Below, piece by piece: positions 43,149 through 52,391 of a stretch of 64,000 nucleotides of DNA. A program made the translations under genes and the position numbers. Origin of the DNA: Clostridium kluyveri (GTDB lineage: Bacteria > Bacillota > Clostridia > Clostridiales > Clostridiaceae); the NCBI RefSeq assembly GCF_001902295.1, contig NZ_CP018335.1, positions 3,534,001 to 3,598,000 of the forward strand. The letters run 5' to 3'. How positions within the stretch are numbered: position 1 is the first letter of the stretch; each line of letters opens with the position of its first letter. Under the pieces are notes generated by a model. It saw only the letters and a list, made by a program, of their open reading frames with translations, did no database searches and was not told where the DNA came from.

Positions 43149-45002
43149 ATGAAACCTGTTACAAAAGATATGTCTGTTATGCTATCCATGATAAAAATAG
43201 CCATAATAATATTTGTTGCAGTAATTATATATATTAATCTACCAAATTACTGGACATATTTAAATATAAAAGAAAATATCAATTTCAGTTTATGCACTAC
43301 AGCTTTTCTTTCAGGTATCTTAGCACTAATTTGCATAATGTGGCTTATAATTAATGTTAAAATAGAACGCTCCTCAAACGTATTCAGGAAATCCTGGCTT
43401 ATAGAGACAATACTTTTTACATTGCTAATAGCTTTGCCCATATACCTGTCTAATTCTTACGAAAATGAATATAAGTACCTGTTTCTGCTTTTAATAATAG
43501 CTTCAGTAATACAATATGGCTCCCGATATGGAATTATAACTTCTTTTTTTTCTTCCTTTTTTATACTGGGGGTGGATTTATTATATGCTCCCACTGTAAA
43601 TGATATAAATGTATACTTTCAAAAGGATTTGATACTGGTTGGAATATTCATATTTATATCCTGGATACTGGGTTACTACGTGGATATAGAAGCCGAGAAT
43701 AATAGAAACAAGGACAACAAATTGGACTTGTTAAACTGCAAATTAAAAGAACAGAATACAAGAAGAAAAAATATTGAATTTTCATTGTTTAAAAATGAAC
43801 TGTGTTTTCATATGCTGTTTGAGGACTCCGTAAACTCCATTATACTTCATGACAAAGGAAGAATAATCTATGCAAATCAAAGTGCTTCCAGACTTCTAGG
43901 ATGTGAAGACCCTTTAAAATTAAATGATAGGTCATTGTATGATCACTATAGAGATGAAGATATTCCCACCATGAGAAGAAAATATATAAATATCATAGAT
44001 GAAAAGCTATCTAAAATTGTAAATGAAGAAAATATACTGAACTGTAAAGGTAATGTTATTTCTGTGAAAAATACTTCTTCATTCTTTATTTATGATAGCA
44101 GACCTGTTATACTGACTTTTCTGCTGGATTTAACCCCTCAAAAACAAATGGAAAATTTAAAGAATACTGCAGAGAAAAATTTAAAATTATTAAACGAAAC
44201 TAAAGAGTTCAACACTCTTATAATGGACTTTTTCATAAATATGTCCCATGAATTCAAAACGCCTATTAATGTTATATTTGTAGCTATTCAAACTATGGAT
44301 ATATATTTAAATAAATATGACAGTGAGGATATGAAAAAATGTAAATCTTATTTAAAAACCATGAAACAAAATTGTCTAAGGCTCATAAGGTTAATAAATA
44401 ATATAACAGATATAACCAAGGTAGATTCTGGATTTATTACCCTTAACAAAAAAAACATGGATATAGTAAGTGTAGTAGAAGATATCACTCAATCTGTGGC
44501 CTCTCATATTAACCCTAAAAATATAGAGTTAATATTTGATACAAATACTGAAGAAAAAATTATGGCTTTCGATCCTAACAAAATGGAACGTATAATGCTT
44601 AATTTGCTTTCCAATGCCTTTAAATATACAAATTCCCAGGGTACTATATATGTAAATGTAGAGGACAGGGGGGAAACTGTACTAATTACTGTGGAAGACG
44701 ATGGAGATGGAATTCCCGAAGATAAACTTCAAGTTATATTTGAGCGCTTTGGTCAGGCCAATCGTTCTCTGTCCAGGGAACACGAGGGAAGCGGAGTAGG
44801 TTTATATCTTGTAAAATCTTTTGTAACCATACATAATGGAAAAATAGAAGCTGCCAGCGTACAGGGAGAAGGAAGTAAATTTTCCATAGAATTGCCTGTG
44901 GAAATAATTGATAACAATGAGTCTGAGAATAACATACCCTTTAAAACCAATGTGGAAAAAATAGATATAGAATTTTCTGATATATACTCCCTTACAAAAT
45001 AG
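43149..45002 (+). CDS. Membrane sensor histidine kinase with PAS domain
   Basis: 617 residues. Residues about 10-190 hold six or so membrane segments; residues about 225-345 are a PAS domain (SVNSIILHDKGRIIYANQSA). HisKA follows with FINMSHEFKTPINVIFVAI, then HATPase_c with RIMLNLLSNAFKY, EDDGDGIPEDKLQ and GSGVGLYLVKSF. It is not an AgrC/GHKL kinase but is close to the soluble kinase at 39207. It lies 103 bases after agrD, beyond a terminator. Its place makes it a candidate receptor for the peptide, but that is only context. AGGAGG precedes the ATG. Confidence 0.92.
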   Translation: MKPVTKDMSVMLSMIKIAIIIFVAVIIYINLPNYWTYLNIKENINFSLCTTAFLSGILALICIMWLIINVKIERSSNVFRKSWLIETILFTLLIALPIYLSNSYENEYKYLFLLLIIASVIQYGSRYGIITSFFSSFFILGVDLLYAPTVNDINVYFQKDLILVGIFIFISWILGYYVDIEAENNRNKDNKLDLLNCKLKEQNTRRKNIEFSLFKNELCFHMLFEDSVNSIILHDKGRIIYANQSASRLLGCEDPLKLNDRSLYDHYRDEDIPTMRRKYINIIDEKLSKIVNEENILNCKGNVISVKNTSSFFIYDSRPVILTFLLDLTPQKQMENLKNTAEKNLKLLNETKEFNTLIMDFFINMSHEFKTPINVIFVAIQTMDIYLNKYDSEDMKKCKSYLKTMKQNCLRLIRLINNITDITKVDSGFITLNKKNMDIVSVVEDITQSVASHINPKNIELIFDTNTEEKIMAFDPNKMERIMLNLLSNAFKYTNSQGTIYVNVEDRGETVLITVEDDGDGIPEDKLQVIFERFGQANRSLSREHEGSGVGLYLVKSFVTIHNGKIEAASVQGEGSKFSIELPVEIIDNNESENNIPFKTNVEKIDIEFSDIYSLTK

Positions 45003-45040
45003 AAGAGTTTGCAGGTTTAATAAAAACCACAAACTCTTCT
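45001..45040. terminator. Bidirectional terminator between kinase and chemoreceptor
   Basis: AGAAGAGTTTG and CAAACTCTTCT form an 11-bp stem, with an inner GGTTT/AAACC stem, between two convergent genes. Confidence 0.85.
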
Positions 45041-45044
45041 CTAA

Positions 45045-46757
45045 TTAAATTTTAAATTTTTGCACCATTTCATTTAACCGCTGGGCCAGTTCTGCCTGGC
45101 TTTGTGCGGTCATTGATACCTGGCCTACAGCTTTTGTAGTTTCATCAATACCATTTTGTATTATCTCTGTATTCTCCCAGGAGCTTTGTGCAGTAGAGGC
45201 CATGCTTTGTGCCGCCTCACTTACCTGGCCTATGGTGGCAGCCAGTTCTCCTGACATGGATGCCAGTTCCTCTGACATTTTGCTCACAAAATCAGAATCA
45301 TTATAATATTCCACACCCATACCTGCAAATGTCTCAAATTGTGGATTTACCTTTTCATTTATAAAGTCCAATATTTCCTCACTGCTTTTTGATATATTTT
45401 TAAAAGCCTCCTGAACCTTTACTATAGTATCCTGAATGCCTACAACAGCTTCTGAGGACTGTTCCGCAAGTTTTCCAACCTCCTCTGCCACTACAGCAAA
45501 GCCTTTTCCATGTTCTCCTGCCCTTGCAGCTTCTATGGCTGCATTAAGAGCCAATAGATTTGTCTGTTCTGCTATGCTTCCTATGGTATCTGCCATTTGT
45601 CTTATATCTTCCACCACTTTACCATCTTCAATGGCCTTTAAGGTATTTTGTTTTTTCTCTTCATATATTTCCTCTGTGTATTCCATGGCTGTTTTTCCTG
45701 TGTTTTTTACATTATTTGCTCTTTCCTTAGCATGGATGGAATTATCGCTTCCCTCCATAGCCTTTTGTGATAATTCATTTACACCTGAGTCCACTTCCTC
45801 TATAGAAGCAGTTATCTGCTCAGATGCTGCACTGGTTTCCTGTATACTGCTTGCCACAGTTTTTAATGAATTGTCTATACTCTGGGCCTTAGATGAAAGT
45901 TCCTCTGCAGTTGCAGATAACTCCTGGCTGGAGCTGCTCATATTTTCAGAGTCTTCCATAATATTTTTCACTAAATCCACTATATTTTTTTGTGCCTTGT
46001 TAAGAGATAAAGTAACTTGTCCAAGTTCATCTTTTCTTGTTATATTGGTATTTGAAGAAAAATCAAAATTTGAAAACTTATCTACCAGTTCTTTAATTTT
46101 TAAAATAGGTTTGTTAATATTACTTGACGTAAGAATTCCAAGAATTATGGATAAAGCCGCACTGGCTAAAATTATTATAATCAAAAATATAAAAGAAGAT
46201 CTATATTGGGCAATTCCATCGTCATAGTCTTTTCCAGCTGCCTTTACTTTTAAATCTATGTATTGATCAAGTACGGAAAACATTTTTGTTCTGTAAGTTT
46301 CTGTTTGTCCAAATTGTGTTCTGCCATTTTCATAATCTCCCTGTTGTATAGACTTTACGTAATTTTCTCTGGCACTTCTCCAGCCTTCTAAATATTGTTG
46401 AAATTCTTCATACAATTGTTTGTCTTTATCTGTTACTATAGTAGATTTATAATCCGATTGGAGTTTTTCATTCTTTTCTTTTAACTTATCAACATTGCTA
46501 ATAATGTCATTTAAACTATCTTTATTAATCGGATCCAGAATAACGAGCATATCTGATCTGGCTTCCATTAAATTTGTCTTTAATTCCTGGAGAATGTTTG
46601 TACTTTTCAAATTTACATTATACATGTTGTTTAAGCTGGTATTTACTTTTCCTATTTTATTTATGGATATAATTCCTACCAAACATGTAAATAGTGTTAT
46701 TACAATAAAGGACAACATTAATTTTTTAAAAATCTTTAAATTCGAGAACCAATTCAT
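45045..46757 (-). CDS. Methyl-accepting chemotaxis protein
   Basis: 570 residues. Membrane segments at about 12-32 and 190-212 enclose a four-helix-bundle (4HB) ligand domain (residues 35-190). HAMP (about 213-265) and the signalling coiled coil follow, with the conserved hairpin IAEQTNLLALNAAIEAARAG and GFAVVAEEVGKLAEQSSEAV. It senses a signal outside the cell and controls CheA. The ligand is unknown. AAAGGAG precedes ATG 46757. No che genes are adjacent. Confidence 0.95.
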   Translation of the reverse strand: MNWFSNLKIFKKLMLSFIVITLFTCLVGIISINKIGKVNTSLNNMYNVNLKSTNILQELKTNLMEARSDMLVILDPINKDSLNDIISNVDKLKEKNEKLQSDYKSTIVTDKDKQLYEEFQQYLEGWRSARENYVKSIQQGDYENGRTQFGQTETYRTKMFSVLDQYIDLKVKAAGKDYDDGIAQYRSSFIFLIIIILASAALSIILGILTSSNINKPILKIKELVDKFSNFDFSSNTNITRKDELGQVTLSLNKAQKNIVDLVKNIMEDSENMSSSSQELSATAEELSSKAQSIDNSLKTVASSIQETSAASEQITASIEEVDSGVNELSQKAMEGSDNSIHAKERANNVKNTGKTAMEYTEEIYEEKKQNTLKAIEDGKVVEDIRQMADTIGSIAEQTNLLALNAAIEAARAGEHGKGFAVVAEEVGKLAEQSSEAVVGIQDTIVKVQEAFKNISKSSEEILDFINEKVNPQFETFAGMGVEYYNDSDFVSKMSEELASMSGELAATIGQVSEAAQSMASTAQSSWENTEIIQNGIDETTKAVGQVSMTAQSQAELAQRLNEMVQKFKI

Positions 46758-46896
46758 GATAAAAATCTCCTTTACATATTTTATTTTAAATTATTATAGC
46801 ATATTAATATTTAAACTTATAACTTAAATTTATAAAATTTTTTTAATATAAAGTTTGCTATAGAGAATCTGTTTTAATATAATTTTTTACAAAAAT

Positions 46897-46923
46897 AAAT
46901 CGGTAGGTTATACCTACCAATTT
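46897..46923 (-). terminator. Terminator after the GABA-type aminotransferase gene
   Basis: AAAT(T/C)GGTAGGT and ACCTACC(G/A)ATTT form a near-perfect 12-bp stem with a 3-base loop; on the minus strand ATTTTTG follows. It lies 61 bases after the gene's stop. Confidence 0.75.
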
Positions 46924-46983
46924 ATTATATATTATATAGAGTTTTTTAGATAGCAGTTTTTAATATACAGTTAATGACTTTAA

Positions 46984-48360
46984 TTAAACTATACTTTTAC
47001 ATTCCAACTGATTTATTACTCCCAATTCACTTTCTATTGCCTCTTCAATTACATCAATGCCATATTTCAATTGTTCCTGAGTTATTACAAGGGGTGGCAA
47101 AAATCTTATTACATTACTTAATAATCCTGCATTCAAAACTATTACTCCTCTTTTAAAACAATATTGTGTAATTTTTTTAACCAACTCTGCATGGGGTTCC
47201 TTTGTGCTTCTATCCTTTACGAATTCTATTCCTATCATCGCCCCAAGGCCCCTTATATCCCCTATTACATCATATTTTTCTCTCATGTGCTGAAACCTTG
47301 CCGTAATGTATTTTCCAATTTCAAAGGCCCTGCTACAGAGATTGTCCTTATCTATCTTCTCTATAACCTTAAGGGCTGCCACACATCCCAGCGGACTTCC
47401 AGAATATGTGCCTCCAATCCCACCAACACAGGCAGCGTCCATAATTTCTGCCTTTCCTACAACTGCACTTAATGGGAATCCATTTGCAATTGATTTTGAC
47501 ATGGTTATGATATCTGCCTCAACTCTAAAGTGTTCATGTGCAAACATCTTTCCAGTTCTCCCAAAGCCGGCTTGTACTTCGTCGATAATAAATACTATAT
47601 CATTTTCATTACATATTTGCTGAATAACTTTAAAATATTCTTTTGGAGGTACTATAAATCCACCTTCCCCCTGTACCGGTTCTGCTATTAAACAAGCTAT
47701 TTCATCCTTGGAATTCACAGTCTTCAGCATACTCCTAAGTTTTTCAGCACAAGCTATACCGCATTCTGGATATTTACATCCAAGGGCACATCTGTAACAA
47801 TAAGCTCCCTCTGTTTTATAAGTTTGTGCAGCGAATGGTCCAAATCCATCTTTATATGGCTTGTATTTGCTTGTTATAGACATGGTCATGTTAGTCCTTC
47901 CGTGAAAAGAACCCCACAGGGAGATTACACCGGTTTTTTTAGTGTAGGCTCTGGCTATTTTAATGGCATTTTCAACTGCTTCTGCCCCGCTATTTGCAAA
48001 CATAGCCTTTTTTTCATAACTGCCTGGAGTAATTTCCACAAGTTTTTCTGCCAGAGTAATGTATGGTTCATACATGTTTACATGGAAACATGGATGTATA
48101 TATTTGTCAAGTTGAGCCTTTACAGCTTCTACTACTCCCTCATCTCTATGACCTACATTTTGAACTCCTATAGCTCCTGCAAAATCAACAAATACATTTT
48201 CATCTATATCTTTTATAAGTGCACCTTTAGCCTCTTCTACAAATATTGGTGAACTACATCCTACTCCTTTAGCCACATATTGTTCTCTTTTTTTTATAAG
48301 TTCCTTAGATTTAGGCCCTGGTATTTCAGTTATAATTTTTGCATTTTTTTCCTCAATCAT
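46984..48360 (-). CDS. gabT: 4-aminobutyrate aminotransferase-type PLP enzyme (class III)
   Basis: 458 residues from ATG 48360 with GGGGGCG upstream; a start at 48378 has no binding site. The class III aminotransferase features are clear: SGAEAVENAIKIARAYTKK, GSFHGRT, IIDEVQAGFGRTGKM and the PLP lysine in ADIITMSKSIANGFPLSAV. It probably transfers the amino group of 4-aminobutyrate to 2-oxoglutarate, though related omega-amino acid transaminases cannot be excluded. A PucR regulator is encoded upstream on the same strand. Confidence 0.85.
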   Translation of the reverse strand: MIEEKNAKIITEIPGPKSKELIKKREQYVAKGVGCSSPIFVEEAKGALIKDIDENVFVDFAGAIGVQNVGHRDEGVVEAVKAQLDKYIHPCFHVNMYEPYITLAEKLVEITPGSYEKKAMFANSGAEAVENAIKIARAYTKKTGVISLWGSFHGRTNMTMSITSKYKPYKDGFGPFAAQTYKTEGAYCYRCALGCKYPECGIACAEKLRSMLKTVNSKDEIACLIAEPVQGEGGFIVPPKEYFKVIQQICNENDIVFIIDEVQAGFGRTGKMFAHEHFRVEADIITMSKSIANGFPLSAVVGKAEIMDAACVGGIGGTYSGSPLGCVAALKVIEKIDKDNLCSRAFEIGKYITARFQHMREKYDVIGDIRGLGAMIGIEFVKDRSTKEPHAELVKKITQYCFKRGVIVLNAGLLSNVIRFLPPLVITQEQLKYGIDVIEEAIESELGVINQLECKSIV

Positions 48361-48506
48361 TTTAACGCCCCCATACACATTTCATGATAAATTAATATAT
48401 TTAAGCTTGTAATTTATTTATTTAACAAATATATTATATACAATTTAACATATTATCATCAATATTCATATGTATAAAAAGGACAATTATATAACACAGC
48501 ATTTGT

Positions 48507-49718
48507 TTACTTCATACAGGACAAAAAATTCTTTATTTTAAAAGCCATATCAAATCTAAATAAATGCTCCATATTTCTAAGATTACAGTTTAATATCTCC
48601 TCTATTCTTTTAATTCTATATTTTAAAGTATTCTTATGAATAAAGAGTTCCTCTGCAGTGTGTATTAAATTACAATTTTCATTAATATAAACCTGCAAAG
48701 TTTCAACCAGACTTGTAGAATTTTTACTATCATATTCCATGAGCTCTCCTAATATTTCTCTAAGAAGTCTTTTCATCTCATCCTTTTTGTTCATATCAAA
48801 TAATAATCTATACATACCCATATCCTTATAGCTGCATACTTTATTTTTATTCCCTCCTAGAATTTCCAAGGCATTTTGTGCCTTATTTACACTGTCTTTA
48901 AGTTCTTCAAGCCTTGTCCAAAAGCTTCCTATTCCAATACTTATCTTAAGTTCCGCTATCTTTGAATTTATATTACTTAGAATTTCTTCTGCAATTGGAT
49001 TTATTTTTTCCCTTTCGTATTTTTCCACAGGAAACATAATTATAATAAAAGTATCTTCAATTATATTAATGGATTTTTTATTTAGCCTATTCATTATATT
49101 GGCTATAATCTCTTCAATCTGCTGTCTTGTCCTGGTTTCAAGTTCTTCATTCCAGACTCCCTCCTGTTTAACAAAGCTTATAAAATTATCTACAGATAAT
49201 ACCATTGAACAATAAGTTTTGCCCGGATTGTATTTATAAAATTTAGATTTATTTACTTCATCTTCATCATAGTTTAAATCTCCAAAAATAATATTTTTTA
49301 TGAAACTATTCATTGACTCCTGTTCCATTTTATTCATAAAAATTGCCTTACATATACTTTGACTTATATCTATGAGCCTTACTTCAAAGGGCAATTCAAA
49401 TATTGGAAAACCAAGACAATCTCCAAGTTCTATTATATTTTTAGGAGTACTTGGAATATAAGGGCCTACATTTATAACAAGTCCTGCTATATTTTTGGAA
49501 TTTAAATCTTCAATTAACTTATAAAGAATATTTATATCGTCCTTTATAAGTATTCCAGTTATTAAAATCAATTCTCCTCCCTTTAACCAACGTATATATC
49601 CCGGGTTTTCCATAAAGTGCACCCACTTTATGATCCTTCCCATGCCTCTTTTTCCTGCTACCACTTTTAACTTATTTGCATAGGGTAATGTCCTTATATT
49701 CTCGCAATCTATTATCAT
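48507..49718 (-). CDS. PucR-family transcriptional regulator
   Basis: 403 residues from ATG 49718. An N-terminal PucR domain (RTLPYANKLKVVAGKRGMGR, HFMENPGYIRWLKGGELIL) is followed by a GGDEF-like middle (about 180-290) and the C-terminal PucR helix-turn-helix (INENCNLIHTAEELFIHKNT, then LKYRIKRIEEIL). It probably controls the aminotransferase gene 146 bases downstream. A longer frame to 49799 runs into the adjoining IS607 element and is artificial. The element sits only 14 bases upstream of the start, so native promoter DNA may have been displaced. GGTGAA is the only binding site left. Confidence 0.88.
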   Translation of the reverse strand: MIIDCENIRTLPYANKLKVVAGKRGMGRIIKWVHFMENPGYIRWLKGGELILITGILIKDDINILYKLIEDLNSKNIAGLVINVGPYIPSTPKNIIELGDCLGFPIFELPFEVRLIDISQSICKAIFMNKMEQESMNSFIKNIIFGDLNYDEDEVNKSKFYKYNPGKTYCSMVLSVDNFISFVKQEGVWNEELETRTRQQIEEIIANIMNRLNKKSINIIEDTFIIIMFPVEKYEREKINPIAEEILSNINSKIAELKISIGIGSFWTRLEELKDSVNKAQNALEILGGNKNKVCSYKDMGMYRLLFDMNKKDEMKRLLREILGELMEYDSKNSTSLVETLQVYINENCNLIHTAEELFIHKNTLKYRIKRIEEILNCNLRNMEHLFRFDMAFKIKNFLSCMK

Positions 49719-49734
49719 AGTTTCACCACACACC

Positions 49735-49930
49735 GTTACGTAAACTTTACAAAACTCTATAATAACATTATATAAGTTTAAATTTACTTCCTTATTCAAC
49801 GTGTCCGATTTTGTAATCCTATTTGTAATCCTAAAGGATAACTACTTTCGTTTGCTATAACACTCCAAAGGCTTAAATTCGGGTGTAACTCACCCTACAC
49901 GATAGCATAATTCGTTAAAGTGCCTTACGC
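49735..49930 (-). ncRNA. Candidate TnpB guide RNA (omega RNA) region
   Basis: The roughly 190 bases from the tnpB stop to the element end are identical in both copies apart from the flank, though the coding parts have decayed in one. TnpB guide RNAs are known to be made from this 3' part of the element and to take their guide from the flanking DNA. A hairpin-forming block (GTGTAGGGTGAGTTACACCC) is present. Presence of the RNA itself is inference. Confidence 0.55.
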
Positions 49931-51052
49931 TACTTTATATCTTGATAAATTAATACTGGCATTTTTATCTCTATCTATTGCAGAACCACAATGCTCACAT
50001 ACAAAAGTTCTTTCTGATAGTGATAGTTTAGGTTTAATATATCCACACGCACTACAAGTTTTCGATGAAGCAAACCACTTATCAGCTTCTACAAATTCAA
50101 TACCGTATTTTTCAGCTTTGTACTGAATCATGGTTTTAAATTCAAAGAATCCTTGCTTTGCCACCACTTTCGATAAATGACGATTTTTCATCATGCCTTT
50201 TACATTTAGACTTTCCATAACTATTCGAGAAGGCTTGGTTTTCACTATCTCTGTAGTCACCTTATGTCTATAGTCAGTTCTGATGTTATCAAGACTCTTG
50301 TGTAACTTTATAATATTCTTTTCAAGTTTTACAATATTGCTTGTTTTAACGTAACTTCCTCCTTTTTTATTTAGTTGGTATTTATTAGATACCTTACGCT
50401 GCAATCTACGCATTTTCTTCTCTAATTTCTTAACTCTTTTAGTTTTATTGATACTCTTATATGGTTCTTCTCTATTTGAACATATAGCTAAATCCTTGAT
50501 TCCAAGGTCTATCCCTATGCTTTCGCCAGTTAGTTCTACTGATTCTTGGATTGATTCTATACCTACTGAAATATACCAATGTACGCCATTAAAACTGATT
50601 CTCGGATTACTGTACTTCACGCCTGTCGGTATTCTGCCATACTCTGATAACTTAACCTTGCCTAATTTCTCTAATTGTACGTGAGTTGAACTAAACTTGA
50701 TTTTAATAACATCATTATAGAAAGAAGGTTTAGACTTTCTTCTGCTCTTAAAACCTGGTTTATCAGCTAATCCCTTGAAGAACTTCTTATAAGCTTCACA
50801 ACCATCTTTAACAGCTTGTTTAGCTACATTATTGCTAATAGAATTTAACCATTGATATTGCTCTGTTTTCTTTAATTGAGTTATTTCTTTTCTTAAATCA
50901 CTATCTGATATGAACTTACCACCATTTTTATAGTTTTCTTCTTGTCTTGCCAAGGTCCAATTATAAATGAATCTTGCAGTACCAGAACATTGAAACAACT
51001 TAGCAATTTGTTTATTATTCGGTTCCAATCTAACCTTCATTGATGTTATCAT
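49925..51052 (-). CDS. tnpB: TnpB RNA-guided nuclease, intact
   Basis: 375 residues. The N-terminus (SMKVRLEPNNKQIAKLFQCS) and C-terminal RuvC-like nuclease are complete. Catalytic acids are in IGIDLGIKDLAIC (D), RIVMESLNVKGM (E) and AIDRDKNASINL (D). The zinc finger is CSACGY...CEHCGS. TnpB cleaves DNA under guide RNA and helps IS605/IS607 elements persist. All residues are present, so it may be active. The start overlaps the tnpA stop by 23 bases. Confidence 0.96.
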   Translation of the reverse strand: MITSMKVRLEPNNKQIAKLFQCSGTARFIYNWTLARQEENYKNGGKFISDSDLRKEITQLKKTEQYQWLNSISNNVAKQAVKDGCEAYKKFFKGLADKPGFKSRRKSKPSFYNDVIKIKFSSTHVQLEKLGKVKLSEYGRIPTGVKYSNPRISFNGVHWYISVGIESIQESVELTGESIGIDLGIKDLAICSNREEPYKSINKTKRVKKLEKKMRRLQRKVSNKYQLNKKGGSYVKTSNIVKLEKNIIKLHKSLDNIRTDYRHKVTTEIVKTKPSRIVMESLNVKGMMKNRHLSKVVAKQGFFEFKTMIQYKAEKYGIEFVEADKWFASSKTCSACGYIKPKLSLSERTFVCEHCGSAIDRDKNASINLSRYKVA

Positions 51053-51455
51053 TCTCTAGCAACTCCTTAATCATCTTTTCAACTTCTGAATTGGTTATCA
51101 TGTCTATTAGTTGATTTAATCCTTTTTTATTGTAGTTTATTCCACTTCCTATGTCAGTAACAATATCAAATTGATAACCTTTAGCAATCATATAGCCTTT
51201 AACATTCTCAATCTGTCGCTCTAAATCATCCTTTTGCTTGTTGCTTGATACTCTACAATATCCAATTACTTTTTTAGTATTAGTTACAACGCCTTTAAGT
51301 CCTAAAAAATGATTGAGTTGTTCTTGTGAATAATATCTATATCCACTGGGAGTAATATGGTGTGGTTTCAATTCACCTTTCTTATCCCATTCTCTTAATG
51401 TTTGAGCATTTTTACCTATTAGTTTTGAAAACCTACCTATAGAATAGTATTCCAT
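51030..51455 (-). CDS. tnpA: IS607 TnpA serine recombinase, internally shortened
   Basis: 141 residues, against about 190-220 for complete IS607 TnpA. The N-terminal MerR-like DNA-binding domain (YYSIGRFSKLIGKNAQTLRE, YRYYSQEQLNHFLG) and the catalytic serine in YCRVSSNKQKDDLERQ remain, but after ITNSEVEK the chain jumps to KMIKELLEND, skipping the roughly 60-70 residues that carry the recombinase core arginines. The frame is kept. Copy 1 has the same junction, so the deletion predates copying. It is unlikely to recombine on its own. Confidence 0.85.
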   Translation of the reverse strand: MEYYSIGRFSKLIGKNAQTLREWDKKGELKPHHITPSGYRYYSQEQLNHFLGLKGVVTNTKKVIGYCRVSSNKQKDDLERQIENVKGYMIAKGYQFDIVTDIGSGINYNKKGLNQLIDMITNSEVEKMIKELLENDNINEG

Positions 51456-51572
51456 AACATCACCTCTTGCATCTATATTACCATAAAAAACATTGTATAC
51501 ATACAGGATGTTATATAATGTTTTGCTAACTGTTAATCTACCTCCATATCATTCCTAACATATTTTAAAAGA

Positions 51573-51607
51573 ACGCCCTTATTTTGAAATTTTCAAAATA
51601 AAGGCGT
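51573..51607. terminator. Hairpin right of the IS607 element
   Basis: ACGCCCTTATTTTGAAA and TTTCAAAATAAAGGCGT form a long, nearly perfect stem. It could be a leftover terminator of the gene that lay here before the insertion. Confidence 0.65.
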
Positions 51608-51796
51608 CTAAATAAATTTTCGAGATATATTATGAGTTATATTATCTAGAAGAGATATGTCATAACAATAAATTAAATACATTATTAAATTTATTATTAT
51701 TCATTAATAATATTACCATTTTATTAAAATGTCAATAATCATTCTGATAATTTACTTATAATTTATTGAATTGTTATGTTAATCAGCATTTAAAAG

Positions 51797-51829
51797 GAGC
51801 TTACAATGGCTAAATAACATTGTAAGCTC
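51797..51829 (-). terminator. Terminator after the kinase-like gene
   Basis: GAGCTTACAATG and CATTGTAAGCTC form a perfect 12-bp stem; on the minus strand CTTTTAAA follows. It lies 8 bases after the stop of the 51837 gene. Confidence 0.85.
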
Positions 51830-51836
51830 TCTTCTT

Positions 51837-52391
51837 TTATATTACTTTATGGGAATAAACTCCAAAGTCCATATCAGGTCTCTCTTCATTCAATATTTTT
51901 ATAAATTCTTGTAATAGCCCCATTTTTTTTAACTTTCTTAAAAAAGATTTTGGATAAGGTATATCCTGAACATAGCTTTTTCTTGGATCTATTAACATAA
52001 GTGACCCATCTTTTTGAACAAATAGATGAGGAAATCTCATTTCCAGCTTTGTAAAACCTAGCTTCTTCATATCATCAATAAGCTCTATCACTCTTATAAC
52101 AAAGGACCTACTTAAACCATGCTTTATAAGATAATCTTTTACATTAGTTCCCCCCACGTATTCTCTAATCATATAATACTTGTCCATTTCATAAGCCTTG
52201 GGAAAGTGAGGACTTCCTTCTACAGATTTTAATATATCAAATTCACGTTTACAGCTGTGTGAACTATTGAATACTTTTAAAACTTTTTTGTCTGGCATTA
52301 AATATACTTGTCCACTATGCCCTCTCCCTAAATACTTGCAAGATCTTAAATCAACTGGGATACCTTCATAATGGTCCTGTAAATTTTTCAC
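51837..52391 (-). CDS. Small protein-kinase-like protein
   Basis: 184 residues from a GTG at 52391 with GGAGGTGTT upstream. The kinase N-lobe is visible: glycine loop LGRGHSGQVYLM, lysine in KVLKVFNSS, and a glutamate region EFDIL. The catalytic loop is reduced (LEMRFPHLFVQKDGSLMLID), with the metal aspartate probably in LIDPRKSY and no normal HRD. It may be an atypical or inactive kinase of a clostridial family seen beside nothing in particular. No partner is evident. Confidence 0.72.
   Translation of the reverse strand: MKNLQDHYEGIPVDLRSCKYLGRGHSGQVYLMPDKKVLKVFNSSHSCKREFDILKSVEGSPHFPKAYEMDKYYMIREYVGGTNVKDYLIKHGLSRSFVIRVIELIDDMKKLGFTKLEMRFPHLFVQKDGSLMLIDPRKSYVQDIPYPKSFLRKLKKMGLLQEFIKILNEERPDMDFGVYSHKVI

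Larger units (their letters stand above)
49733..51542 (-). mobile_element. IS607-family TnpA/TnpB element, copy 2
   Basis: The limits come from comparison with the copy at 18690-20272: shared sequence runs from CCGTTACG to GTTAATCT. CC dinucleotides at both edges fit the GG/CC core of IS607. It contains tnpA (internally deleted) and an intact tnpB on the minus strand, overlapping by 23 bases, and a conserved 190-base tail. It is inserted directly upstream of the pucR gene. Confidence 0.92.
51543..51836. other. Intergenic region right of the IS607 element
   Basis: 294 bases containing two terminator hairpins (51573-51607 and 51797-51829) and otherwise AT-rich DNA with no gene. Confidence 0.5.

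Noticed and set aside
45436..46227. Plus-strand open frame of 263 codons
   Set aside because: It is antisense to the MCP coiled coil, where heptad-rich codons leave the other strand open; no binding site.
49719..49799. Extended N-terminus for the PucR regulator
   Set aside because: The extra codons lie in the IS607 element and do not belong to the protein family; ATG 49718 begins the conserved domain.
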